This document shows, one piece after another, positions 22,845 through 31,264 of a DNA stretch of 64,000 bases. Source of the DNA: Actinomyces sp. oral taxon 448 str. F0400 (GTDB lineage Bacteria > Actinomycetota > Actinomycetes > Actinomycetales > Actinomycetaceae); contig NZ_GL985606.1 of assembly GCF_000220835.1 (NCBI RefSeq), forward strand, positions 486,921 through 550,920. Direction: 5' to 3'. A program made the position numbers and the translations under genes. Positions within the stretch are counted from its first letter, which is position 1. Each line of letters starts with the position of its first letter. The notes under the pieces were generated by a model. It was not told the origin of the DNA. It searched no databases and was given only the letters and a program-made list of their open reading frames with translations.

Positions 22845-23732
22845 ATGAACGAGCAGCAGGCCGAGCAGATGCGACACGGGGCGGGCTTCATCGCCGCGCT
22901 CGATCAGTCCGGAGGCTCCACACCCAAGGCTTTGGCCGCCTACGGCGTCGGGCCGGAGCGCTACGCCTCCGAGGCGGAGATGTTCGACCTGGTCCACGCC
23001 ATGCGCACCCGCGTCATCACCTCGCCATCCTTCACCTCGAAGCGCATCATCGGCGCCATCCTCTTCGAGAGAACCATGGACGGATCAGTCCAGGGGCGCC
23101 CTACCGCGGAGTACCTGTGGGAGATCAAGAGGGTCGTCCCCTTCCTCAAGGTCGACAAGGGCCTGGCCGAGGAGGACCGTCACGTCAGAATCATGAACCC
23201 GATCCCGGGCCTGGACGAGCTGCTGGAGCGCGCCGTCCGAGCGGGGATCTTCGGCACCAAGATGCGCTCGGTCATCCTGGCGGCGGATCCGGAGGGGGTC
23301 GGGGCGATTGTCGACCAGCAGTTCGAGATCGCCGAGCGGATCAGCGCCACCGGCCTGGTCCCGATCATCGAACCCGAGGTCGATATTCACGCCGCCGACA
23401 AGGCCGAGGCGGAGGAGCTGCTCATCGCGGCGCTCACGGAGCATCTCGACGCCCTGCCCGAGGGCGTCGACGTCATGCTCAAGGTGAGCATCCCGACCGT
23501 TGACGGCCGCTACTCCGAGCTCATGAAGCACCCGCGCGTCATGCGCATCGTGGCGCTGTCGGGTGGTTATGAGCGCAGCGAGGCCAATGCACGCCTGGCC
23601 CGCAATCCGGGTCTTATTGCAAGCTTCTCGCGCGCTCTGCTCGAGGGGCTGAGCGATTCCCAGAGCCAGGAGGAGTTCGACTCCGTGCTCGCGGCGACCG
23701 CCGAGAGCGTATACGAGGCGAGTGTCGCCTGA
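22845..23732 (+). CDS. fda: Class I fructose-bisphosphate aldolase
   Basis: 295 residues, the length of the bacterial class I FBP aldolase (Staphylococcus Fda) family. Seen: GFIAALDQSGGSTPKAL with the phosphate-region Asp, FLKVDKGLAEE, IFGTKMRSVI, LVPIIEPEVDIH, and the Schiff-base lysine in MLKVSIPT (about residue 213), then IVALSGGYERSEAN. It cleaves fructose-1,6-bisphosphate to DHAP and glyceraldehyde-3-phosphate by a metal-free mechanism. RBS CAGGAG precedes ATG 22845; TGTGTAAAGT at 22769-22778 may be an extended -10. It follows lacI on the same strand, so hexose from lactose may feed it, but co-regulation is only inference. A strong hairpin follows the stop. Confidence 0.95.
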   Translation: MNEQQAEQMRHGAGFIAALDQSGGSTPKALAAYGVGPERYASEAEMFDLVHAMRTRVITSPSFTSKRIIGAILFERTMDGSVQGRPTAEYLWEIKRVVPFLKVDKGLAEEDRHVRIMNPIPGLDELLERAVRAGIFGTKMRSVILAADPEGVGAIVDQQFEIAERISATGLVPIIEPEVDIHAADKAEAEELLIAALTEHLDALPEGVDVMLKVSIPTVDGRYSELMKHPRVMRIVALSGGYERSEANARLARNPGLIASFSRALLEGLSDSQSQEEFDSVLAATAESVYEASVA

Positions 23733-23772
23733 GGCGGGCGCGGCCGAGTCTCCATGCACTGTTGCGGGCTGA

Positions 23773-23810
23773 GCCCGCGATACCGGGTTGTCTCTCCCGG
23801 TATCGCGGGC
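23773..23810 (+). terminator. Perfect 15-bp hairpin after the aldolase gene
   Basis: Arms 23773-23787 (GCCCGCGATACCGGG) and 23796-23810 (CCCGGTATCGCGGGC) are perfectly complementary with an 8-nt loop. No T-run follows, as is common for high-GC actinobacterial terminators. It lies 40 bp after the aldolase stop. Confidence 0.85.
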
Positions 23811-24054
23811 CCCTGCCATCGAGGGGCCTCTCTCCTCCGGGGTCCCTAAATGCCCGGAGGGAGGCGATGCCCTCCCTCGCCGGAGCGAGCGTCGGGGTTC
23901 CCTGCAACCCCGACGACTCTCGGTACGAGCCGGTCCTCGGGTTCCCCAACCCTCACGGTCCGTACCGTCCGGCGGCAGTTACTATGAAAGCGGACAGACC
24001 TGAATATAGGCCTCTATTAACCTGTGAACACCCTACGAGTTTCGGGCGTCACTT
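23811..24054. other. Spacer between aldolase terminator and unknown gene, no gene seen
   Basis: Part of a 322-bp gene-free stretch (23733-24054) with convergent flanking genes. Beyond the hairpin above I see no coding potential; the part near 23970-24020 is AT-richer (ATAGGCCTCTATTAACC) than the surroundings. A second imperfect inverted repeat, GGGGCCTCT...GGTCCC type, is too weak to call. Confidence 0.5.
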
Positions 24055-25350
24055 TCAGGCTGTCGCGTACGAAGCCGTGCGCAGGCGTCGACGAGAAGAG
24101 GCCGCGATGGTTGTGCGCGCGGCGGGCGCCGGCCACGCCTGCCAGGCGCCGCGCTCGAGATGGACGGCCCCCCAGGTCCGCAGGTACGGGTTCAGACCCC
24201 ACGCCTCCAGGAACTGCCAGGGTCGGTCGTTGCGGAGCCGGGTCTTGACCGAGACGCTGAATCGCACATGCTCGAGCTCATCGAGGCGCACCGGCCCCTC
24301 CAACGCGTCCAGTTGCGCCAGTCCCGGTTGACGCGCCGGCCGCTGGCGTCCCGGGACGTGCTCCAGTTCCCGGACGTAGGCGTAGGCGTACGCCACATGC
24401 CGCACCTCGATATGCCTGCCCCGCCACATGGCCCGTACGCGCGCCACCGAGAACGTGCCGTCGAGCTGCGAGGTCGCGATCGGTTCGGTCATCCACCACT
24501 TGCTGTAGTTTCGGTCGATGCCGAATCCCGTCGGGCACGGATAGTAGGGGTCCGCCTTCAGGACGGTCACCGGCTCGCGGTACACGCCGTCGCGGTCGTG
24601 GAACACGGAGGCCTTGAACGGCACTCCGCCGTGCACGGCGAAGGTCTGCCCCGATGCCGGAACCGGTCCGACGAACGACGGCGTCCAATGGGGCAGCGAC
24701 ACCTCGGGCGCCGCTCCGGCGGCGCCCGCCGCGGTGCCGTCGAAGCCTCGCGGCAGCACCACGCGCCAGTCCATGAACCTGTCGGGCACCGACGCCGTCA
24801 GCTCGCCGTCGGCTCCCGTCAGTACCCGGGTCTGCTCCACAACCACCTGTGTCAGCCTCGACAGCCTCACCCAGTCGCCGAGCGCGTCGCGCTCATCCGC
24901 GCTCACCCGGGCCGTGTCGCCCCACACGTCGAGCAGACGTACGCGGGTGCCGTCGAGCAGTGCCGTCGCCGCAGCTCGGAAGCCGTCGACGATGGCCTCC
25001 CGGGGCAGTGCCATCCCCCAGGCGCCTCGGTCGGACATGGCGGAGAAGCCCTCCGGGCAGGCCACGGTCCGCGGGACCAGCAACGACCACACCGCTCCGG
25101 CGGGGAGCGCGTACAGGTCGAAGTCGCTGCCCCAGGACTGCCCGGCGGACTGCCACCTGGCCGACGAAGTGTCCCACCGAGCCACCATCCCCCCCGGGAG
25201 GAGCTGCTGCGACTGCGTCTCGCCGCTGGCCGCGAGGGATGCTGAACGCGCGTAATCGCCCACGCGCACAGGCCCCGACAGCGGCGGCACCACGGCGCCG
25301 CCCGCGTCCTCGCCTGCTCGTACCTGCGGGAGTCCTTGCACTGTCATCAT
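24055..25350 (-). CDS. Hypothetical protein, 431 aa, not recognised
   Basis: Soluble, no signal peptide or membrane helix. Rich in Trp and aromatic residues with beta-like segments (DFDLYALPAGAVWSLLVPRT, DWRVVLPRGFDG, PHWTPSFVGPVPASGQTFAV, TVLKADPYYPCPTGFGIDR, HIEVRHVAYAYAYVRELEHV). The middle holds VRLLDVWGDTARVSADERDAL. The C-terminal 60 residues include FSVSVKTRLRNDRPWQFLEAWGLNPYLRTWG. I see no catalytic triad, P-loop or HTH. Two adjacent ATGs (25350, 25347) are possible starts; AAGG directly precedes the first. It stands between two intergenic spacers with the other unknown gene (25561-26262) upstream on the same strand, 210 bp away. Codon use fits the genome, so it is likely a real, lineage-specific gene. 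Confidence 0.65.
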   Translation of the reverse strand: MMTVQGLPQVRAGEDAGGAVVPPLSGPVRVGDYARSASLAASGETQSQQLLPGGMVARWDTSSARWQSAGQSWGSDFDLYALPAGAVWSLLVPRTVACPEGFSAMSDRGAWGMALPREAIVDGFRAAATALLDGTRVRLLDVWGDTARVSADERDALGDWVRLSRLTQVVVEQTRVLTGADGELTASVPDRFMDWRVVLPRGFDGTAAGAAGAAPEVSLPHWTPSFVGPVPASGQTFAVHGGVPFKASVFHDRDGVYREPVTVLKADPYYPCPTGFGIDRNYSKWWMTEPIATSQLDGTFSVARVRAMWRGRHIEVRHVAYAYAYVRELEHVPGRQRPARQPGLAQLDALEGPVRLDELEHVRFSVSVKTRLRNDRPWQFLEAWGLNPYLRTWGAVHLERGAWQAWPAPAARTTIAASSRRRLRTASYATA

Positions 25351-25560
25351 CCTTATGTGCTCGTGCGGCGCCGCGCTCGCCGCCGCGGTGCCGGAGTGGT
25401 TGTTCGGAGAACACCGGTCGTGCTCAACACCGTTCGGCGCCGTGCGACGTGTCGGATCCGCACCGTCGGAGGATCCGGTACCACGTTAGCGGTTCGTTAC
25501 CGATGGACGCATCTCCTGATGGACTCGTGATGGCCTCGGGTCCGGTACACCCCAGCGGTC

Positions 25561-26262
25561 TTAGGCCGCCATCGGCCCGTGACGCCGTCGGGTGGACCTC
25601 CCGCCCAGATTCTGAGCCGGACCGCCGAGCAGACCCTCCCGGCTGCAGACGTCGATAGTGGCGCGGATGCCCTCGACGGCCGTCACCAGCCGGTCGCCCC
25701 AGGCTTTCTCGTACTCCCCCGTGGAGACCCGGTCCTGGGGATTGCCGTCGTCGATCTCCGAGCGAAGCCGGCGGCTCAGGACGCCCGGGTCCAGGTCCAC
25801 GGCCCTGCGCACTCCCGTCCAGGCGGCGTCCGGATCCGAAGGCGAGCCCGCCGCCGTGTCCCGATATTCGTCGAGTGCCTCGACGAGCGTGATGACGACC
25901 GGGTCGGCGCTCAGCCGGCACAACCACTGGTCGGCGGTCCCGCGCGACCGTCCAGGATGGAGCCCCAGCAGGTCGAAGAGCATGGTGTGCAGATCGGCCA
26001 GTCCGAGCTCGCACAGAGGTTCCTCCGCTCCGCTCTCCCGGCGCTTCGGCGGATGATCGGGCTCGAGACGCTGCAAGTCGAGGATGAGGATGTAGAGCCG
26101 GCTGAGACCGGCGGCCAGACTCGCCAGCACCTGGTCGCGGTTCGTCGCCGTCAGGCGGCCGCTTCGGATGGTCCTCAGCCCGTCGTCGATGAGATCGTTG
26201 GAGGAGGACGCCTTGAACTGCAGTTCGAGGTGCTGCTGCATTGTCAAGTCTGTCGTTACCAC
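25561..26262 (-). CDS. Hypothetical helical protein, about 233 aa
   Basis: Starts GTG 26262 or ATG 26241 (226 aa); no ribosome site decides. Sequence is almost wholly helical: MQQHLELQFKASSSNDLIDDGLRTI, RDQVLASLAAGLSRLYILILDLQRL, GLADLHTMLFDLLGL, DPVVITLVEALDEYRDTA, EKAWGDRLVTAVEGIRATIDVC. The size and helix pattern are those of HEPN-like or other all-alpha four-helix proteins, but I do not find the R-x4-6-H motif, so I do not call it. An Arg-rich tail ends it. Same strand as the 431-aa unknown gene 210 bp downstream; a joint role is possible but unsupported. Confidence 0.55.
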   Translation of the reverse strand: MVTTDLTMQQHLELQFKASSSNDLIDDGLRTIRSGRLTATNRDQVLASLAAGLSRLYILILDLQRLEPDHPPKRRESGAEEPLCELGLADLHTMLFDLLGLHPGRSRGTADQWLCRLSADPVVITLVEALDEYRDTAAGSPSDPDAAWTGVRRAVDLDPGVLSRRLRSEIDDGNPQDRVSTGEYEKAWGDRLVTAVEGIRATIDVCSREGLLGGPAQNLGGRSTRRRHGPMAA

Positions 26263-26692
26263 GGCGTGATCATAGGGCTGCGCGGGGCGCGTACGGCGGA
26301 CGACGCGCGGAGCGTCTCGGACTGCGTTGCGCACGCGTCCACTCTACCGCCGTGGCGAGTGCGCCCGTGCGTCGCGCACGATCGCCCCGCGGGAGGAGGG
26401 CGGAACCCGGCGCCGTTGACGGGTCCCATGCCTTTATGTTCTCACATAACATGTAACCGTCCTGTGACGTAGGTTATGATGAGGGGCTCTGCCTGACGAT
26501 GGGTCAGTTTCTGCAGCCGTTTCGGGACCGAGGTCCTCCTCTCCTCGACGGACCGTCGAACGAATCATCGGCGCGCTGCCACGCGCGACGCCATGCGCGG
26601 CTCGCCAGTCGGATTCGCGCGCGGCGTGACGGGGCGGCGCGCGCGACCCGTCGGGGCAGCGACATCCGCCTTCCAGTGGCTACCCTGGGCCT
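26263..26692. other. 430-bp divergent intergenic region before the GT2 gene
   Basis: No convincing gene. It contains an AT-rich patch unlike its surroundings at 26430-26480, with ATGTT/AACAT arms around CTCACAT (26436-26452) and a consensus-like -10 TATGAT at 26475-26480 on the plus strand, about 200 bp from the next plus-strand gene. That may mark a promoter for an unseen small RNA or an alternative start of the GT2 transcript. The right end carries TACCCT (26681-26686), the leaderless -10 of the GT2 gene. Confidence 0.45.
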
Positions 26693-27529
26693 GTGAGTCC
26701 GACGCCATCACGTGAGCTGCATCCTGACCAGCCCTCTGAGCAACGGGTCGCTGTCATCATCCCGGCGAGGGATGAGGCGGATCGCATCGCCGCCACGGTA
26801 CGAGCGTGCCGCTCAGTGCCTCGCGTCGATCTCGTCGTCGTCGTCGATGACGGATCCACCGACGGCACCCAGGATCACGCCCGCGCCGCCGGCGCGGTCA
26901 CTGTCCGTCACTCCGTCACCCGCGGCAAGGCGTCCGCCCTGGAGACCGGCGCCAGCGTGGTGGGGATGCGCGACTACGTGGACGGACCCGCCCGTCTGCT
27001 GCTGTTCATCGACGCCGACCTGGGCGACTCCGCCGCCGCCTGCTCCGAGCTCGTCTCCCCGATCGTCGACGGCGTCGCCGACATGGCCATCGCCGTGCCG
27101 CCCAAGCAGGTCGGGGCCGGCGGCCGCGGTCGGGTCGTCAGGGCCGCCCGCTCCGCCATCGCCTCGACCACCGGATGGGCTCCGGTGGCGCCATTGTCCG
27201 GACAGCGGTGCCTGACTCGACGGGCCTACGAGGCGGGTGCGCCACTGGCCGAGGGGTGGGGCGTCGAGGTGGGCCTGAGCATCGACGTGCTCGTGGCCGG
27301 GATGACGGTCATCGAGGTCCCCTGCGACATCACCCATCGCGTGACCGGCAACGACCCGGCCGGCAGGCTGCACCGCGCCTCGCAGTACAAGGACGTCCTG
27401 CGGGCGATTCTCGGGCGCCGTCTGCGTCGCCACCGCGTGCCGTCCAAGGCTTTCGACGAGGCCGTGCGCAAGCAGTCGCCCTTCCACGCCTACCGGGCCT
27501 GGACCGGGCCCGCCGATTCGGCCGCCTGA
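26693..27529 (+). CDS. Family 2 glycosyltransferase
   Basis: 278 residues, soluble GT-A fold. Seen: RVAVIIPARDEADRIAATV, VDLVVVVDDGSTDGT (nucleotide-binding Asp), SVTRGKASALETG, LLLFIDADLGDS (DxD metal site at about residue 106), LSGQRCLTRRAYEAG and GWGVEVGLSIDVL. It transfers a sugar from a nucleotide donor, probably to a lipid or cell-envelope acceptor; glucosyl-3-phosphoglycerate synthase-like GT2 enzymes share this arrangement, but I cannot fix the substrate. GTG 26693 follows TACCCT by six bases (leaderless). It converges with the 880-aa membrane protein, 24 bp between stops, a pairing I would check for conservation. Confidence 0.88.
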   Translation: MSPTPSRELHPDQPSEQRVAVIIPARDEADRIAATVRACRSVPRVDLVVVVDDGSTDGTQDHARAAGAVTVRHSVTRGKASALETGASVVGMRDYVDGPARLLLFIDADLGDSAAACSELVSPIVDGVADMAIAVPPKQVGAGGRGRVVRAARSAIASTTGWAPVAPLSGQRCLTRRAYEAGAPLAEGWGVEVGLSIDVLVAGMTVIEVPCDITHRVTGNDPAGRLHRASQYKDVLRAILGRRLRRHRVPSKAFDEAVRKQSPFHAYRAWTGPADSAA

Positions 27530-27553
27530 TCGGGCGCCGTCCGCCCGCCGCGA

Positions 27554-30196
27554 TCAGTCGGGCGCCCCGGCCCGGTCCCTCCCGTCCATCCCGTTCGCCC
27601 CGGCGGGCCGCGGCGCGGGAGCCGCGAGTCCGGCGGCGAGGACCCCGATGAGAGCCGGAAGAGCCGCGGCCGCCGAGAAGCAGAGCATGGTGAGCCCGGA
27701 GTCGTTGACGGCCACCTCGACGACGGCCAGTACCGTCAGCGCCCGCCCGAGCGGTCCCAGCCACTGCGGAAGCGCTCCGGGAACCGTCAGCCACGTGTAC
27801 GGCCCCTCGCCCCGACGGGCCTCGCGCACTGCACGCACTGCCCACCACGCGCTGAGCGCCGCGATCCCCGATCCGACGGCGAGCGCCGCCACCGCCAGCG
27901 GGCTCGACCTGAAGGGCGCGACGAGGGCGGTCGCCTTGCGCGCGATCGTGGTACCGGCGGTCCCGTCGAGCACCTGCCTGACGAATCCGCCCATATGCGT
28001 GCCCGACCCGCCGAAGAGGAAATCGGCCGCCCCGAACGCGCCCACGATGCCCACCGCGGCCACCGCGATGACGACCCACCACGTCCACCCCGGGCGCGCT
28101 CCGGCCAGACCGGCCGCCAGGACCGCCAGCGCCAGGACGAGGGTGAGCGCTCCGCCGACGTCGGCTCCCAACGCCGGCGCGCCGTCCACCACTAGTGCCA
28201 GGACGCCGGGAACCCCCACGCCGAACCCCACGAGCACCCGCCGCTCCCGGAACCCGCGTCGTGCCGCCGACGGGCCGACCCACGCTGCGATCGCGACCAG
28301 AAGTGCCGCGGCGGCCAGCGCGAAGGCGGTGTTGGACACTCCGTAGAAGCGCCCGGCGACGACGGCGTTCATCCCCAGCGCCCCGTTGAAGCCGAGGCGA
28401 GCGCCTGTGGCCCCGTCCACGAGAATGACCGCGGCTGTGACCGCGGGCGCCATGAGACTCAGGAGCATGCGGGGGGTGCGCGTCGGGGAAGAGGAGGAAG
28501 AGGAGACGGCGGGGGCGGTGACGTCCACCGGCGCGGCCGGTGCATCGGGGCCCGCGAGCGGTCGGCGCGATGCCCTCCGCCGCCGCATCAGTCGTTCGGC
28601 GCCTGCGGCCGCCGCGCGCCCCGCCCGCAGCAGGGCGGCCAGGCCGGCCGGAATCACGAGCGCCCAGCCGAGCGCGAGGCCGATGACCGCTATCGGTGCG
28701 CTGTCCCCGGCCCGCCACCAGGGCAGCATGTTGGCCAGCCACATCCCGGCGGGGAGCGCCGTCACCGGGAGGGCCGCCCGGGCGATGACGAGCGGACGGC
28801 CCCTTGAACTGATTGAACTGACCGGCGGCGCCCCGTCGGCCTCGTCCGTCTCCGTCGCCGGACCCGTCGCGGCCCGCCGGTCGTGCAGCGCCCGCCCCGT
28901 TCCGACGAGCAGCGTCAGAAAGGCGCCGATGAGCACCAGGGCCGTCGGAATGACCGTGCGCTCGGACGCACGGGCGTGACGAGCATTGTCAGCCAGCGTC
29001 CGTGCTCGTGCGACCCCCTCTGCGAGGACGTCGGCTCCGGCTCCGTCAGCGCCCTCGGTCGCCTCGCGGGCGCCGGTGTCGGCGACGTCGGGCATGATGA
29101 GCGGTGCCCCGAACGCTCCGGCTTCGGTCCCGGTGAGGGCCCGGAAGAGCGTCGGGGCGAGGTCGGTCGACTGGATCAGGCCCGGCTGGTGCGTGGAGGC
29201 GCCGATGATGAACCCGTTGTCCGCTCCCGCCGGGGAGGTCGTTTCCGCAGGCAGGACGGCCATCTGGGGCCCCGGATCCGTCGCGTCGGCGACCGAGGCG
29301 ATCACCACACGCGTGCCGGCAGGGGCGGACGCGAGGGTCTCCTCCAGGGCAGCGGCCAGGAGGAGGATCCGGTCGCCGTCGGAGCCCCCGGGAGGGCTGT
29401 CGGCCGCAGTGGTCGTGCCGGCCGTGTCGGATGCCCCGTCGGCCGCGTCCGCGGTGTCGACGAGGATGAGGTCGGCCGGGTCGGCGGCGGTCAGGAGCTC
29501 GGACAGAGCGTCCTCGGCGGGCGGGCCCCCCTCGTTCGTCAGAGCCAGGATCCCGCCGCGGCCGACGGCCGCCATCGTCGTGTTGGTGCGGTTCAGGACC
29601 CCGGCGAGGGCGCCGCCCGCGGTGGCGCCCTCGGCCGCGGACGTCACGGTCCCGGTCCGGTCCGCCGGCCAGGCGCACGCGCCGTCCGGGTGCTCGGCGG
29701 CGCGCATGCGTGAGCCGGCTCCGAGCGTGAGCCAGCCGTCGGCCGGGCACGTGCGGTCCCCGATGGTGCGGGTCACGAGGTTGACCGGTTCGGCACCGCC
29801 CGCGTAGGCGAGCAGGGCCTCGGCCGCTCCGGCGGTGGCGGAGTCGTCGACCTCGGCCGCACCGCCTGCGCCGTCCGTGCGGTCGGCGTCATCGGGGGCG
29901 CCGGAGCCCGCGGCGGCCAGGACGTCGGCCCATGTCAGGTCGGTGGTGCCTAGAACGACGAGGGGCGCGCGCTCGCCCCTCTCCGCCGCGGTGGGACCGG
30001 CGACCGAGGCGGCGGCGCTCGTGGAGGCCGCATCGGGTCCCGCTCCGGCATCCCGAGTCCCGGCCGCGTGCGCCGCAACGGCGAGCGCCGTGCCCACCAT
30101 GGTGGCCACCAGCCCGACGACCAGCGCCAGGACGAGGATGTAGACGACCGTGCGCACGAAACGCTGCTGCCGATTCCTCCTGGGGGACGAGCTCAT
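27554..30196 (-). CDS. Large multi-pass membrane protein with extracytoplasmic phosphatase-fold-like domain
   Basis: 880 residues. A basic head and first helix (VVYILVLALVVGLVATMVGTALAV) precede about 400 extracytoplasmic residues: PLVVLGTTDLTWADVLAA, VGRGGILALTNEGG, ADLILVDTADA, VVIASVADATDPGPQMAVL and GLIQSTDLAPTLFRALTG, which looks like a degenerate alkaline-phosphatase/sulfatase-superfamily domain without obvious metal ligands. About 10-11 membrane helices follow, including NGALGMNAVVAGRFYGVSNTAFALAA. Such proteins occur beside envelope genes in actinobacteria and have no fixed function. ATG 30196 follows TACGCT by six bases (leaderless). Very Ala/Gly-rich. Confidence 0.8.
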   Translation of the reverse strand: MSSSPRRNRQQRFVRTVVYILVLALVVGLVATMVGTALAVAAHAAGTRDAGAGPDAASTSAAASVAGPTAAERGERAPLVVLGTTDLTWADVLAAAGSGAPDDADRTDGAGGAAEVDDSATAGAAEALLAYAGGAEPVNLVTRTIGDRTCPADGWLTLGAGSRMRAAEHPDGACAWPADRTGTVTSAAEGATAGGALAGVLNRTNTTMAAVGRGGILALTNEGGPPAEDALSELLTAADPADLILVDTADAADGASDTAGTTTAADSPPGGSDGDRILLLAAALEETLASAPAGTRVVIASVADATDPGPQMAVLPAETTSPAGADNGFIIGASTHQPGLIQSTDLAPTLFRALTGTEAGAFGAPLIMPDVADTGAREATEGADGAGADVLAEGVARARTLADNARHARASERTVIPTALVLIGAFLTLLVGTGRALHDRRAATGPATETDEADGAPPVSSISSRGRPLVIARAALPVTALPAGMWLANMLPWWRAGDSAPIAVIGLALGWALVIPAGLAALLRAGRAAAAGAERLMRRRRASRRPLAGPDAPAAPVDVTAPAVSSSSSSPTRTPRMLLSLMAPAVTAAVILVDGATGARLGFNGALGMNAVVAGRFYGVSNTAFALAAAALLVAIAAWVGPSAARRGFRERRVLVGFGVGVPGVLALVVDGAPALGADVGGALTLVLALAVLAAGLAGARPGWTWWVVIAVAAVGIVGAFGAADFLFGGSGTHMGGFVRQVLDGTAGTTIARKATALVAPFRSSPLAVAALAVGSGIAALSAWWAVRAVREARRGEGPYTWLTVPGALPQWLGPLGRALTVLAVVEVAVNDSGLTMLCFSAAAALPALIGVLAAGLAAPAPRPAGANGMDGRDRAGAPD

Positions 30197-30241
30197 GCTG
30201 TTAGCGTACGTGAGCCCGTGGCCCCGCTCCGACCGGTGCGC

Positions 30242-31195
30242 TCATGCGTAGCGACGGGCGACGGACGCCGTTTCGGCGCCGTAGGAGGCCCCGAAGAGGA
30301 AGGCGTGGATGATGAGCATGTGGAGCTGGTGCAGGCCCACGCGCTCGCGCCACCCGGCCGCCAGGGGGGAGACTTCGTCGTAGCCGGCATAGATCCGATC
30401 CAGGTGCCGCTGGCCGAACACGCTCAGGGCGGCCAGGTCCGTCTCCGCGTGCGCCCCCTGGGCGAGCGGGTCGATGAGAACGCCGACGACGTCGCCCCGG
30501 CCGCGACCGCCCGGGATGTCGGTCTCCGGCCCGTCCTCAACCGGGCGGGCGGCGGGGCGGGACGGACCCCGCCCCGCCCGCGGCGGCGCCCAGTCGATGG
30601 TCCCCCCGGGCACCCACATGACATTGCCGGTCCACAGGTCGCCGTGGGTGCGGGCGACGGCGACCCTCTCCCCGCGCTCGCGGGCCGCACGGCCCACGAG
30701 CGCGGGCTGGTCGGCGTCGAAATCGCCGTCGTGCAGACGCTCGCAGACCCGCTCGATGACGGCGGCCCCGCGCCGCGTCAACGAGCCCTGGTCGAGGCAC
30801 GGGCGCAGATAGGGGGCTAGACGGTCGTCGGCGAAGAACTCGCCCCACCGGCGGGGCGCCGCGTCGGCGGGCTCGGGCTCGCACGGGCGGACGCGCACCT
30901 GGGAGCGCCCCATCCGGGTGCTCCCGTTCCAACCGGGCGGCGCCGCCCCGAAGGCCGGGGCGCCGGCCGCGTGCGTCACGGCCAGCGCGCGTCCGAACGC
31001 CTCCGCCGCGGAGGCATTCACCGAGCCGGCGGCCAGTCGGGGCTCGTCGATCCAGCCCGGCCCCGTCGTCACCGGCACCACGTGGGCGCCGCCGTCGGCC
31101 ATGGGTTCGGCCAGCCAGGACAGGCCGAGCGCCTCCAGAGCGGTGGAGCCGGGGACGTCGTCGTGCTTGCGGATGGTGGAGGCGGCGCTGCTCAT
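30242..31195 (-). CDS. Fructosamine kinase family protein
   Basis: 317 residues. Matches the fructosamine/ketosamine kinase family: EALGLSWLAEPMADGG, catalytic VARTHGDLWTGNVMWVPGG (HGD-x-W-x-x-N), metal-binding LIDPLAQGAHAETDLAAL, RIYAGYDEVSPLAAGWRERV and LHQLHMLIIHAFLFG. It phosphorylates sugar adducts on amines, allowing deglycation, in the cytoplasm. Odd: between WVPGG and VLIDP the family has a few residues, whereas here about 35 Arg/Pro/Gly-rich residues are inserted. ATG 31195 is preceded by TAGGCT six bases upstream within the palindrome shared with pheA; AGGAGG fills the six bases and is too close to act as a normal ribosome site. Confidence 0.87.
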   Translation of the reverse strand: MSSAASTIRKHDDVPGSTALEALGLSWLAEPMADGGAHVVPVTTGPGWIDEPRLAAGSVNASAAEAFGRALAVTHAAGAPAFGAAPPGWNGSTRMGRSQVRVRPCEPEPADAAPRRWGEFFADDRLAPYLRPCLDQGSLTRRGAAVIERVCERLHDGDFDADQPALVGRAARERGERVAVARTHGDLWTGNVMWVPGGTIDWAPPRAGRGPSRPAARPVEDGPETDIPGGRGRGDVVGVLIDPLAQGAHAETDLAALSVFGQRHLDRIYAGYDEVSPLAAGWRERVGLHQLHMLIIHAFLFGASYGAETASVARRYA

Positions 31196-31201
31196 CCTCC
31201 T

Positions 31202-31258
31202 AGCCTATTGCCTCCGGCACTTCCGGCGGACCGTCGGGTCCACCGGAGGCAATAGGCT
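31202..31258. promoter_or_regulatory. Divergent leaderless promoter pair inside a 16-bp palindrome
   Basis: Arms 31202-31217 (AGCCTATTGCCTCCGG) and 31243-31258 (CCGGAGGCAATAGGCT) are perfectly complementary, 25 bp apart. Each outer end is a -10 TAGGCT placed exactly six bases before a start codon: pheA ATG 31265 and fructosamine kinase ATG 31195. One dimeric regulator on the two arms, or a cruciform, could control both genes. Confidence 0.7.
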
Positions 31259-31264
31259 GTATCC

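Noticed and set aside
26499-26696. 65-aa open frame before the GT2 gene
   Set aside because: Arg-rich, no promoter or ribosome site, atypical codon use.
31196-31201. AGGAGG as ribosome site of fructosamine kinase
   Set aside because: It directly abuts the ATG with no spacing; the -10 at six bases argues for leaderless initiation.
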